64,000 bases of DNA from Amaranthus tricolor (taxonomy: Eukaryota; Streptophyta; Magnoliopsida; Caryophyllales; Amaranthaceae). The stretch is taken from assembly GCF_026212465.1 (NCBI RefSeq), contig NC_080059.1:23277768-23341767 (forward strand), given 5' to 3'. This document shows positions 20,601 to 30,904 of the stretch, one piece after another. Positions within the stretch are counted from its first letter, which is position 1, and each line of letters opens with the position of its first letter. Both the position numbers and the translations under genes were made by a program. Under the pieces are notes generated by a model, which made no database searches, was not told where the DNA came from, and was given only the letters and a program-made list of their open reading frames with translations.

Positions 20601-23140
20601 TTTTGGCACTTTCGCGCATAAAGTAGCTCAAACTTGGTTTATTATGCACGAAACTTGGCACAAAACACTATTTTGTATACATTATTGTGTTGAAGTGGTT
20701 GGAATTGTAAATCTTAGTCATATTCTTAACATTACTTGGTATGTTGCAATTTTATTGGTTTTTAAAGCTATTTTGGCACTTTCGCGCATAAAGTAGCTCA
20801 GACTCGGTTTGTTTTGCACGAAACTAGGCATACAACACAATTTGGTAAATATTATTCTGTTGAAGTTGTTTGAATTGAAAATCATAGTCATATTCTTAAT
20901 ATTACTTGGTAAGTTGCGATTTTATTGGTTTTAAAGCTATTTTGGCACTTTCACGCATAAAGTAGGTCAAACTTGGTTTGATATGCACGAAACTTGGCAC
21001 ACAACACTCTTTGGTATATATTATTGTGTTGAAGTGGTTAGAATTGTAAATCTTAGTCATATTATTAATATTACTTGGTATGTTGCGATTTTTTAGGATT
21101 TTAAGCTATTTTGGCACATTCGCGCATAAAATAGCTCAAACTTGGTTTGTTATGCACGAAAATTGGCATACAAGACTATGTGGTATATATATTATTGTGT
21201 TGAAGTGGTTAGAATTGTAAATCATAGTCATATTCGTAATATTACTTGGTAAGTTGCGATTTTATGGGTTTTTAAGCTCTTTTGGCACTTTCGCGCATAA
21301 AGTAGCTCAAACTTGTTTGTTTTGCACAAAACATGACACAGAACACTATTTGGAATTTATTATTGTGTTAAAATGGTTAGAATTGTAAATCATAGTCATA
21401 TTTTATTACTGGGTAAGTTGCGATTTTATGGGTTCTTAGGCTATTTTGGCACTTTCGTGCATAAAGTAGCTCAAACTTTATTTGTTATGCAAGAAACTTG
21501 GCACACAACACTATTTGGTATATATTATTGTGTTGAATTGGTTAGAATTCTAAATCTTAGTCATATTATTAATATTACCTTGTATGTTGCGATTTTATGA
21601 GTTTTTAAGCTATTTTGGCACTTTCGCGGATAAAGTAACTCAAACTTCGTTTGTTTTGCACCAAACTTGGCATACAACACTATTTGGTATATATGATTGA
21701 GTTGAAGTGGTTAGAATTGTAAATCATAGTCGTACTCTTAATATTACTTTGTAAGTTGCGATTTTATGGGTTTTTAAGCTATTTTGGCAATTTTGTTCAT
21801 AAAGTAGCTCAAACTTGGTTTGTTATGCACGAAACTTGGCACACAACACTATTTGGTATATATTATTGTGTTGAAGTGGTTAGTATTGTAAATCTTAGTC
21901 ATATTCTTAATATTACTTGGTAAGTTGCGAGTTTATGGGTTTTTATGCAATTTTAGCACTTTCGCGCATAAAGTAGCTCAAGCTCGATTTGTTTTGCACG
22001 AAACTGTGCACACAACAGTGGTTGGTATATTTATTATTGTGTTGAAGTGGTTAGAATTGTAAATCATAGTCATATTCTTAATATTACTTGGTAAGTTGCG
22101 ATTTTATGGGTTTTTTTAAGCTATTTTGGCAATTTCATTCATAAAGTAGCTCAAACTTGGTTTGTTATGCACGAAAGTTGGCACACAACACTATTTGGTA
22201 TATATTATTGTGTTAAAGCGGTTAGTATTGTAAATCTTAGTCATATTCTTAATATTACATGGTAAGTTGCGTGTTATGGGTTTTTAAGCAAATTTAGCAC
22301 TTTCGCACATAAAGTAGCTCAAACTCGGTTTGTTTTGCACGAAACTTGGCACACAACACTATTTGGTATATATTATTGTGTTAAAGTGGTTAGAATTGTA
22401 AATCATTGTCATATTCTAAACATTACTTGGTAAGTTGCGATTTTATGGGTTCTTAAGCTATTTTGGCACTTTCGCGCATAGCTAAAACTTCGTTTGTTAT
22501 GCACGAAACTTGGCATACAACACAATTTGGAATATATTATTGTGTTGAAGTGGTTAGAATTTTAAATCATTGTCATATTCTTAATATTACTTGTTTAGTT
22601 TCGATTTTAATGGTTTTTAAGCTATTTTGGCACTTTCGCGCATAAAGTAGCTCAAACTTGTTTTGTTTTGCACGAAACTTGGCACACAACACTATTTGGT
22701 ATATATTATTGTGTTAAAGTGGTTAAAATTGTAAATCATTGTCATATTATAAATATTAATTGGTAAGTTGCGATTTTATAGGTTCTTAAGCTATTTTGGA
22801 ACTTTCGCGCATATAGTAGCTAAAACTTCGTTTGTTATGCACGAAACTTGGCACAAAACACTATTTTGAATATATTATAGTGTAGAAGTGGTTAGAATTG
22901 TAAATCATAGTCATATTCTTAATATTACTTGGTAAGTTGCGATTTTATGGGTTTTTAAGCTATTTTGGCACTTACGCGCATAAAGTAGCTCAAACTTGGT
23001 TTATTATGCACGAAACTTGGCACAAAACACTATTTTGTATACATTATTGTGTTGAAGTGGTTCGAATTGTAATATTATTAACATTACTTGGTATGTTGCA
23101 ATTTTATGGGTTTTTAAAGCTATTTTGGCACTTTCGCGCA
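11650..23140 (+). repeat. Higher-order repeat in subfamily B, 18 monomers, ~3.06 kb
   Basis: Unusual monomers recur at about 3 kb. A monomer with a short deletion reading GCGCATAGCTAAAAC lies near 14362, 17223, 20282 and 22477, with a relative near 9161. A monomer with a longer deletion, reading GTCATATTTTATTACT, lies near 12475, 15474, 18336 and 21395. Intervals are 2999, 2862 and 3059 bp. Eighteen monomers can be counted between 17214 and 20274. Equivalent monomers in different copies are nearly identical, while neighbouring monomers differ clearly. Copies of 2.86 and 2.2 kb are internally rearranged. Confidence 0.85.
13271..13329 (+). repeat. 29-bp duplication inside one monomer
   Basis: The stretch around TAATATATTATTGTG repeats at 29-bp spacing within a single monomer. 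The same internal duplication is present at about 19132-19190, two higher-order units later, but not in the intervening rearranged unit near 16.2 kb. Confidence 0.8.
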
Positions 23141-23489
23141 TAAAAGTAGCTCAGACTCGGTTTGTTTTGCACGAAACTAGGCATACAACACTATTTGGTA
23201 AATATTATTCTTTTGAAGTTGTTAGAATTGAAAATCATAGTCATATTCTTAATATTACTTGGTAAGTTGCGATTTTATTGGTTTTGAAGCTATTTTGGCA
23301 CTTTCGCGCATAAAGTAGGTCAAACTTGGTTTGTTATGCACGAAACATGGCACACAACACTCTTTGGTATATATTATTGTTTTGAAGTGGTTAGAATTGT
23401 AAATCTTAGTCATATGATTAATATTACTTGGTATGTTGCGATTTGCTAGGTTTTTAAGCTATTTTGGCACTTTCGCGCATAAAATAGCT

Positions 23490-23494
23490 CTAAC
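23490..23494 (+). repeat. Target site duplication, left copy (CTAAC)
   Basis: These five bases precede the left LTR. The intact satellite reads AGCTCAAACTTGG at this place, so the target was CAAAC; this copy carries one A-to-T change. Confidence 0.8.
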
Positions 23495-24171
23495 TGTTTG
23501 TATTCGATGGATGCTTAAAGCGGAATTTCAGGAAACACTTTCCTAACATCTATCTCAGGATCATAAACATAATCAAACATATGAATCATATAAAAGGATT
23601 AGTCTATATTACCTTTGTAGCGTGAAATCCACGAAAATAACGCGATAAGATAATATTGAGAGCCTCAAACGCTGCTCCTCTATTCAGTCTACCGGAATCA
23701 ATTGAACACAAACGTTTGCTAGAACGGAAGAGATTGTTTCTCTTGCTTTTTCTGGTTTTTCAATAACTTTTTTTTGATTGAGAATTGTGTATGGTGAGAG
23801 TTTAAATAAACATATTTATAATACTCACATCCATCGTCCCATTATCCCCACTTCTCCACTACTAGCATTATATCCTCATATAATACTAGTAACCTAGGTC
23901 AAAAAGAAACCGATTCTTTTGTTAACCTAATTGGATCGCAAGCCCATACTCCTAATGGGCCCGAGTCATTTACCGTTCAATTGATTCTTTTGTAAGACCT
24001 TATAGGATTAATTATATTAGTTGTGGTCCAATTATTATTGACCCACCAATTATATTTATTCTCTAGCAAGCAAATATAATTACTAATAATAAATAACTTT
24101 ATTATCTTCATAAATATCCTATATATTTATATTTAGTAATTGTCGGAAATGTCTACGGACATATTCCTTCA
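23495..24171 (-). repeat. 3' LTR of the copia element
   Basis: This 677-bp terminal repeat is identical to 30905-31581 except for about two substitutions (A versus C near 23710, A versus T near 24113). On the sense strand it starts TGAAGGAATATG and ends ATACAAACA. No gene is seen in it. Confidence 0.95.
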
Positions 24172-24182
24172 ATCTCCCACTT
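24172..24182 (-). other. Polypurine tract
   Basis: The sense strand reads AAGTGGGAGAT immediately before the 3' LTR. This is the expected plus-strand priming site and is typical for plant copia elements. Confidence 0.85.
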
Positions 24183-24944
24183 GTCCGAAGACAATTGCAC
24201 AATTATAAATTCCTTAAGCCACTTAATGTGAAATTTGACAACACAGTGTTATCTCTCAAATTATGTTTCTTGATCTCTGAGTTCGAATTGTTCAACTAAG
24301 GATTAACCATTTAATCTTATTCCGCATGGCCATGCAATTTTCAATTCTCGCTCATCAAGAGGCCTACACACCAATCCTATCACATAGGAGGACTTATTCA
24401 TTCTTGTATGACCATAACTCCCACTCAATTCTTAGCCCACCTGATCACTGCCTTTATAGCCTCCTTTTACAGCACGACGTTTAACAGCGTCAAGGTTAAA
24501 CTAATTATTTCGTAGTGATTAAGACATACTCATGTCTAAGGAATCCACTAAATATAAGGATTCGATTCTGCCCTTTCGAATCAGATTAGGTCAAGTCTCA
24601 ATGCATCAGGTATGCATCCATGTAATCGATTAAACATCTCTATGTTTCCATAGCCCATGGAACCGAGCTATCAATTAATTACATGCTAATCTTTAATAAA
24701 CCACTTATGTCCAATTTAGTGATTTAGATTAGGGACATTATATAAATTCTGATTTCAGTTTACTTATAGGGTTCCATTATCGAAACGTTTCCAATAGTCC
24801 TATTGAAAACACAAATTATATGAACATTTTATTTAATACTAAACCAAGCAATTAAATAAGAAACAAACCATTTATATTATCGATAAACATTCCAAACATA
24901 TGGTAAACAAAATTCTTTATAATTGTAAACATGAAGTAAACAAC
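24172..24944 (-). other. 3' untranslated region of the copia element
   Basis: About 770 bp between the Gag-Pol stop and the 3' LTR. I see no envelope-like or other additional frame here, only the polypurine tract at its LTR-proximal end. Confidence 0.7.
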
Positions 24945-27900
24945 CTAAAGACATTCTCCTATATGCTTAAGCCCCATAGACCTAGTATGACTCTCATGCT
25001 TCGGCTGAGGGAGTGGTTTAGTCAACGGATCTGCTATGTTATCCGTGGTATCAACTCTACTTATTATTACATCCTGTCTTCCAACAATATCTCGAATAAG
25101 ATGGAATTTTCTTTCAACATGTTTAGATTTTTGGTGAGATCTAGGTTCCTTGGATTGAGCAATAGCACCTTCATTGTCACAATACAACTTGATGCCATTC
25201 TCAATGCTAGGAACTACACCCAGTTCACTAACGAACTTTTTAATCCAAACAGCCTCTTTTGCTGCTTCAGCTGCTGCTATGTACTCAGCCTCTGTTGTAG
25301 AATCTGCAACTGAACTCTGCTTGGAGCTCTTCCAGCTCACAGCTCCTCCATTCAGACAAAATATGAAACCAGATTGGGATCGGAAGTCATCTTTGTCAGT
25401 TTGGAAGCTTGCATCAGTGTATCCAGTGACAAACAACTCATTAGCTCCGCCATATACCAGAAATTTATCCTTTGTCCTTCTTAAGTACTTGAGGATATTT
25501 TTCGCTGCTATCCAGTGTGCATCTCCTGGATTGGACTGGTATCTGCTGCACATACTCAAAGCAAATGCAACATCTGGTCGAGTACATATCATAGCATACA
25601 TGATTGATCCTATTGCAGAAGCATAAGGAACATTATTCATACGCTTGAACTCTTCTGAACTCGATGGGCACATAGTCTTGCAAAGTTTAATGCCATGCTG
25701 CATAGGAATAAACCCTCTTTTGGAGCTTTCCATTTTGAACTTTGTGAGAATCTTATCTATGTAAGTCTCTTGATTTAGTCCAATAAGTCTCCTCGATCTA
25801 TCCCTATAGATCTTTATTCCCAGTATGTACTCAGCCTCTCCCAGGTCTTTCATAGAGAAATGACTTTTAAGCCATTGCTTGACCGACTCAAGCATATTTT
25901 TGTCATTCCCAATGAGGAGTATGTCATCTACATACAAGACCAGAAAGGTGATATTATTCCCACTTAACTTCTTGTATACACAAGATTCCTCTTCATTTCT
26001 AAGAAAACCAAACTCTTTGACTGCCTCATCAAATCTGAGGTTCCAACTCCTTGATGCTTGCTTCAATCCATAAATGGATCTCTTAAGCTTGCATACTTTC
26101 CTTGGATTTTTCGGATCTTCAAAACCTTGTGGTTGTGTCATGTACACATCCTCCTTTAAGAACCCATTCAAAAAAGCAGTTTTGACGTCCATTTGCCATA
26201 TTTCAAAGTCATGAAAGGCAGCTATTGCAAGGATTATCCTAATGGATTTTAGCATGGCTACTGGAGAAAAAGTTTCATCATAGTCTATACCATGAATTTG
26301 TTTGAAACCTTTTGCTACCAACCTTGCTTTGAAAACACTAATGTTTCCATCCTTGTCTGTTTTCAGTTTGAAAATCCATTTGCATCCAATGGGTTTTACC
26401 CCATCAGGCAAATCAACCAAGTCCCAAACTTGGTTTTCAGACATGGAATCCATTTCAGATTTCATGGCTTCAAGCCATTTTTCGGAGTCAGGACTCTCCA
26501 AAGCATCTTTGTAACTAGTAGGCTCTTCTGATTCTAACATGGTTATTTCAGAGTTTTCAGTCAAAAGGAAATCAATATATCTTCTTGACGGAATTATTGT
26601 CCTACTAGACTTACGTAGGGGAACAACAAGAGAAGTTTCTGCCTCATTAGGTAGAGTGACTTCGAGTGGATTTTCTCCACTTGGGGCGGTAGGAGGTAAG
26701 TGCGTTGAATGCATTTCCTCCTGGGCATTTTCATGCTGGGGCGCCTCTAATGAGGTGTTAACCTTATCCATTTGTTGCTCATCTCGAACTTCTTCGAGAT
26801 ATACATTACTCCCACTTGTTTTTCTAGAAATAAATTCCTGTTCTAGAAAAACACCATTGCGAGCAACAAACACTTTGTTTTCGCTTTGGTTGTAGAAGTA
26901 GTATCCCTTTGTCTTTTTTGGGTAACCCACAAAAAGACATTTGTCAGATTTGGGTGCTAGCTTATCAGATATTAAACGCTTAACATAAGCTTCGCAACCC
27001 CAAATCCTTAGAAAAGACAACTTCGGAACTTTTCCCGTCCACATCTCATATGGTGTCTTTTCCACTGCTTTGGTAGGTGCTCTATTAAGTGTGAATGCAG
27101 CTGTATCCAATGCAAATCCCCAAAATGAAATAGGAAGATCAGCAAGACTCATCACTGATCGAACCATATCTAATAGAGTTCGATTCCTCCTCTCAGAGAC
27201 GCCATTTAATTGTGGTGTTCCTGGTGGAGTCAATTGTGAGAGTATGCCTCGATTTTTCAAATGATCATCAAACTCGTGAGACAAGTATTCACCACCACGA
27301 TCGGATCGTAATGCTTTTATTTTCTTCCCAAGTTGGTTTTCTACTTCATTTTGAAATTCCTTGAACTTTTCAAAGGACTCCGACTTATGTCTCATGAGGT
27401 AAACATATCCATATCTGCTTACATCATCAGTAAAGGTTATAAAGTAGCTGTAACCACCCCGAGCCACGGTACTCATAGGTCCACATACATCAGTATGTAT
27501 GAGAGCTAAGAGGTCATTGGCCCTTTCACTTGTACCTGTGAAAGGTGACTTTGTCATTTTTTCCATCAAACAAAACTCGCAAATACCAAATGATTCAAAA
27601 TCAAATGATTTTAGAATTCCATCTTTATGAAGTTTCTCTATTCGTTTTGAACTTATGTGGCCTAATCGACAATGCCATAGGTAAGTGGGGTTTGAATCAT
27701 TTGTTTTACGTTTCTTGCTGTCTATGTTATAGATGTGAGTTTCTAAGTCTAGCACATACAACCCATTTAATAATTTAGCTGAAACATAGAACATATCATT
27801 TAAATATGCAGAACAACAATTATTCTTAATAGTAAATGAAAAACCTTCCGTGTCCAAAACCGGAATTGAAATAATGTTCTTGGTGATGGCAGGAACATAA

Positions 27901-28988
27901 TAACAATTATTTAGTTCTAAAATTAAACCAGAGGGTAATGTTAAAATATAAACTCCAACAGCTAAAGCAGCAACTCTTGCTCCATTTCCGACTCGGAGAT
28001 CCACCTCACCTTTGCTCAAGCTTCTACTTCTTTTTAGACCCTGCACATTACTAGTAATGTGAGACCCACAAGCAGTATCAAATACCCAAGAAGCCGAAGT
28101 CGCTAAATTAATTTCAATAACATATATACCTGAAGATGAAGCACCAGACTTCTTTTCTTCTAGATAGACGGGGCAGTTCCTCTTCCAATGGCCAATCTTG
28201 TGGCAGTGGTAGCACTCATGTAGTGCTGCTACTTTAGCCTTTGGAGTAGCCTTTGGTCTGGGAGAGGCATTAGTGGTAACTACCTTACCATTGCCATTCC
28301 ATTTAGGAACCCCTTTCTTCTTGAACTTTTTATTCTTTCTGACCATAAGCACATCTTTCAGTGCGGGTTCAGAAGGTAAGCTCCTTTCAGCCTGAATAAG
28401 CATACCATGCAATTCTGGCAAGGTTGCTTCCCCTCCTTGCATGTAAAAATTTAATCTGAAAGCATCAAAAGTTTCTGGCAAGGATCTGATCACAATATCA
28501 GTGGCCAGCTCTTTGGGATAAGGAAAACCCAACTTTTCCATGACTTGAAAATGCCCTATTAAGGCGAACACATGGGGTCCGACGGGTTTTCCCTTGCCCA
28601 GTTTGCATTCCAAAAGTTTACAATTAGCTTCAAATCTCTCTAATCGAGCATTCTTTTCGAACATTGTTCTAAGTTGCTGGATTATTGTGTAGGCATCAAG
28701 ATTGTTAAAACGTTTTTGAAAATCATGTTCCATGCAAGCAAGCATCAGACATGTTACTTGCACAGAATTGGCCTCGAGATTTTGCCTAGCTCTTTTCTCT
28801 GCAACTGTTGCAGTTTCTGGCAGGGGTTCAGGGAGTGGAGTGTCAAGAACACTTTCCCTTCCTTCAGCTCTGAGAACAATTCTCACAGCCATTTCCCATT
28901 CAAGGAAGTTGTTTGCATTCAATTTGTCTTTTTCCAAGACACAGCGCAAGTTAAAAGCAGGAGTGTTGTTGTTAGTTGAACCAGACAT
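24945..28988 (-). CDS. Gag-Pol polyprotein, Ty1/copia
   Basis: One frame of 1347 residues without stop or frameshift. Order: Gag (about 10-210), a basic linker, zinc knuckle CYHCHKIGHWKRNC (C259, C262, H267, C272), protease with DTACGSH (D304), pre-integrase HHCC zinc motif (H439, H444, C470, C473), integrase core with D500, D563 and E599 (35-residue D-E spacing), reverse transcriptase (about 855-1100) with D934 in MDVKTAFL and the YVDD box at 1019-1022, and RNase H (about 1185-1320) with D1192, E1233/E1235 and D1271. All catalytic residues expected for replication are present. The ATG at 28988 has A at -3, and the reading frame begins with Gag at once, as in other single-ORF copia elements. 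The protease motif DTACG replaces the more usual DSG, a variant I associate with this lineage. Products would form cytoplasmic virus-like particles that copy and integrate the element. No separate mechanism for raising Gag over Pol is visible. Confidence 0.95.
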   Translation of the reverse strand: MSGSTNNNTPAFNLRCVLEKDKLNANNFLEWEMAVRIVLRAEGRESVLDTPLPEPLPETATVAEKRARQNLEANSVQVTCLMLACMEHDFQKRFNNLDAYTIIQQLRTMFEKNARLERFEANCKLLECKLGKGKPVGPHVFALIGHFQVMEKLGFPYPKELATDIVIRSLPETFDAFRLNFYMQGGEATLPELHGMLIQAERSLPSEPALKDVLMVRKNKKFKKKGVPKWNGNGKVVTTNASPRPKATPKAKVAALHECYHCHKIGHWKRNCPVYLEEKKSGASSSGIYVIEINLATSASWVFDTACGSHITSNVQGLKRSRSLSKGEVDLRVGNGARVAALAVGVYILTLPSGLILELNNCYYVPAITKNIISIPVLDTEGFSFTIKNNCCSAYLNDMFYVSAKLLNGLYVLDLETHIYNIDSKKRKTNDSNPTYLWHCRLGHISSKRIEKLHKDGILKSFDFESFGICEFCLMEKMTKSPFTGTSERANDLLALIHTDVCGPMSTVARGGYSYFITFTDDVSRYGYVYLMRHKSESFEKFKEFQNEVENQLGKKIKALRSDRGGEYLSHEFDDHLKNRGILSQLTPPGTPQLNGVSERRNRTLLDMVRSVMSLADLPISFWGFALDTAAFTLNRAPTKAVEKTPYEMWTGKVPKLSFLRIWGCEAYVKRLISDKLAPKSDKCLFVGYPKKTKGYYFYNQSENKVFVARNGVFLEQEFISRKTSGSNVYLEEVRDEQQMDKVNTSLEAPQHENAQEEMHSTHLPPTAPSGENPLEVTLPNEAETSLVVPLRKSSRTIIPSRRYIDFLLTENSEITMLESEEPTSYKDALESPDSEKWLEAMKSEMDSMSENQVWDLVDLPDGVKPIGCKWIFKLKTDKDGNISVFKARLVAKGFKQIHGIDYDETFSPVAMLKSIRIILAIAAFHDFEIWQMDVKTAFLNGFLKEDVYMTQPQGFEDPKNPRKVCKLKRSIYGLKQASRSWNLRFDEAVKEFGFLRNEEESCVYKKLSGNNITFLVLYVDDILLIGNDKNMLESVKQWLKSHFSMKDLGEAEYILGIKIYRDRSRRLIGLNQETYIDKILTKFKMESSKRGFIPMQHGIKLCKTMCPSSSEEFKRMNNVPYASAIGSIMYAMICTRPDVAFALSMCSRYQSNPGDAHWIAAKNILKYLRRTKDKFLVYGGANELFVTGYTDASFQTDKDDFRSQSGFIFCLNGGAVSWKSSKQSSVADSTTEAEYIAAAEAAKEAVWIKKFVSELGVVPSIENGIKLYCDNEGAIAQSKEPRSHQKSKHVERKFHLIRDIVGRQDVIISRVDTTDNIADPLTKPLPQPKHESHTRSMGLKHIGECL

Positions 28989-29678
28989 GATTTCTACAAC
29001 AATGTAATAAAGTAAAATTAATAGTCTATCAATAAGCAGTAATTAAACAATTTAATAATTTATTCAAAATTTTAAAATCCCCTTTTGAATAAATAACAAC
29101 TAAGATCCTCTCCCACTACAGTTAAACGGACTTTGGCCCTGCCTTTAACTATAGTAGTTAAGGTAAGTAAACGTTTTACTAATTATAACTAATTATAATT
29201 CTTAGTAGATAGATTGATAATTCTTGTTCAATCCTATCTCTTAGTTTCAAAACCCAAAACTTTGTTTTTGATGATTTTGTTGAGTGAAACCAAACATGAA
29301 CCTGTAAATTTTCAAAAAAAATTTACCCCATATCCCAAGATTTATGAGCAATACCTCGCTTTGGCAGAATGTATTATTCATTATCAAAGGCTTAAAGGTG
29401 TTGTTTGGAAAAACAATAAAACTCAATATTATTTATGGGGATTCAAGTTAATTAGCATGGTTAATATTACGTGAACACATAGCATATTTAACCAATACAT
29501 TAACTTATGCATGCAAAGACCAAAATAAACGCTCAAAGCAAATAAAAGCATGAATAAAAGATGATCTAGTATGGCCCCTAAAAAAAAACTAATCTTCATG
29601 AAGCTTCCATGAATTTCCATTGATCACCTTCCTTGAAACTCCTTTCATTTGTGATTACATACTTTGAATAAAAATATT

Positions 29679-29773
29679 ACGATACGCAGATCGTATTTAA
29701 TTACATTCAAAACAAACGATTCGCAGATCGTATATAATTACATTCAAAACAAACGATTCGCAGATCGTATATA
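29679..29773 (-). repeat. 37-bp minisatellite, about 2.6 copies
   Basis: Units begin with ACGATTCGCAGATCGTAT (ACGATACGC in the first) at 29679, 29716 and 29753. Each includes a short dyad, CGAT..ATCG, around TCGCAG. Confidence 0.9.
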
Positions 29774-30175
29774 CTATCCTAATTTTATATATAAATTTTG
29801 TTTTGGGCCATACTAGTCATAACATGTCAAAATAATATCAAATATTATAAACGACAATAACAATGCAATATATCAAACTAAAGGGTTATAACAATTAGCA
29901 TGTAAAATACCCTTTATGTTTAGTCAAACTTGACTAATTTAAGTGAGACTATAGAAGGGAAAAAAAAAACTATTTAAATCAATTAAGACTCAATAAACAG
30001 TTATATGCACATAAAAAAAAACAAAAAAAAATTCCAAAAGAAAAACGGAAGCAGCATACAAGAATGAAGACCAACCCATTTTCTGGGACCATCTTCATCA
30101 TTTCAAAAAAAAAAAGGTCACCTTCAACCTTCATCATTTTGTACTGGAAGAAAGAAACAGTGGCCGTGAAGAATG

Positions 30176-30232
30176 GAACCCAGCAGCCGCCAAAGAACCC
30201 AGCAGCCGCCAAGGAACCCGGCAGCCGCCAGC
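30176..30232 (-). repeat. 19-bp GC-rich minisatellite, 3 copies
   Basis: GAACCCAGCAGCCGCCAAA-type units start at 30176, 30195 and 30214. This is the only strongly GC-rich patch in the retrotransposon leader, within otherwise AT-rich sequence. Confidence 0.9.
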
Positions 30233-30292
30233 AGCCCGCCTCCCTCCGGCCACCATAAACAGCCCGTTTTTTTTCGGTATTTGTTTCCTCTC

Positions 30293-30315
30293 TTTTTTTT
30301 TTTTTTTTTTTTTTT
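30293..30315 (-). repeat. Poly-T run, 23 bases (poly-A on the sense strand)
   Basis: Uninterrupted T run in the leader, directly left of the first copy of the leader duplication (30316-30440). Confidence 0.9.
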
Positions 30316-30440
30316 ATGAATTCGAACAAATTCGAATTAATAAACAACCTTTGTGCATGAATTGCTTCAAATTTCAGGGAAAACAAGTTTTTCGCATTTA
30401 AATTTCAAGCCAATTGAACCAATTTGTGTTTTAACAATTA
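30316..30440 (-). repeat. Leader duplication, copy 1
   Basis: The segment with ATTCGAACAAATTCGAA (30320) and GGAAAACAAGTTTTT recurs, diverged, at about 30666-30776 with an offset near 351 bp. Both copies follow a poly-T run, so the duplicated unit probably included the homopolymer. Confidence 0.75.
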
Positions 30441-30622
30441 AAATTGAATTGGGGAAAAATTAGGGTATAAGCATTTTCGATCCAAAACACTTGAATAGCA
30501 TAACGAAAAACACAATTAACAATGAACAAATTTTGTGTTTCATTTCATTGTTTGGATTTCGTGAATAATCAAAGCCCCAAGACAATTAACACAAAATTTC
30601 GAATTTTCATCCAAAAAAAAAC

Positions 30623-30625
<3 letters not shown>

Positions 30626-30665
<40 letters not shown>
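30626..30665 (-). repeat. Poly-T run, 40 bases (poly-A on the sense strand)
   Basis: Uninterrupted 40-base T run next to the second leader-duplication copy. The exact length may be uncertain because of sequencing limits on homopolymers. Confidence 0.9.
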
Positions 30666-30666
<1 letters not shown>

Positions 30667-30776
30667 ATTAATTCGAACAAATTCGAATGGATATACAATA
30701 TTTGGGATGAATGGCTTCAAAAATCAGGAAAAACAAGTTTTTTCATTTATATTTCAATCCAATTGAAATTGAATAT
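30666..30776 (-). repeat. Leader duplication, copy 2
   Basis: Diverged copy of 30316-30440, sharing ATTCGAACAAATTCGAA, GCTTCAAA, AAAACAAGTTTTT and CCAATTGAA in the same order. The copies differ far more than the two LTRs do, so the duplication predates this insertion. Confidence 0.75.
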
Positions 30777-30894
30777 TATGAATAACTTCCATACAGTTAA
30801 CATAAAAAAAACTGATTTTTTTATGCAAAAAAAAACGATTGTGAATTGTTCCAGAGAAAAAAAAGATCATATGAATATTATGAATTAGGCTTAA

Positions 30895-30903
30895 CTGATA
30901 CCA
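30895..30903 (-). other. Primer-binding site for initiator tRNA-Met
   Basis: The sense strand reads TGGTATCAG one base after the end of the 5' LTR, matching the 3' end of plant initiator tRNA-Met. Complementarity stops after nine bases, because the next bases are TTAAG rather than the usual AGC. Confidence 0.85.
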
Positions 30904-30904
30904 C

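Larger units (their letters stand above)
9061..23494 (+). repeat. Satellite subfamily B, left arm, ~170-bp monomers (about 85 copies)
   Basis: Monomers carry GGCACTTTCGCGCATAAAG, AACTTGGTTTGTTATGCACG, ACACAACACTATTTGG and CATATTCTTAATATTACTTG, in one orientation. Many short open frames of 60-110 residues repeat here because one frame of the monomer happens to lack stops. They begin and end at the same monomer positions and show no independent conservation, so they are not genes. The arm ends mid-monomer at the retrotransposon's target site. Confidence 0.93.
28989..30904 (-). other. Long 5' leader of the copia element
   Basis: This 1.9-kb region between the 5' LTR and Gag holds no convincing coding frame. 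It contains two minisatellites, two long poly-A tracts (sense strand) and an internal duplication, listed separately. The short frames that cross it are built from homopolymers and repeats. Confidence 0.75.

Noticed and set aside
24900..29007. Plus-strand open frames within the retrotransposon
   Set aside because: They overlap the 1347-residue Gag-Pol frame on the opposite strand and match nothing I recognise. The Gag-Pol frame explains the sequence.
29979..30386. 135-residue frame in the retrotransposon leader
   Set aside because: It is built from the poly-T tract and the GC-rich minisatellite and contains lysine and phenylalanine runs. No domain is visible.
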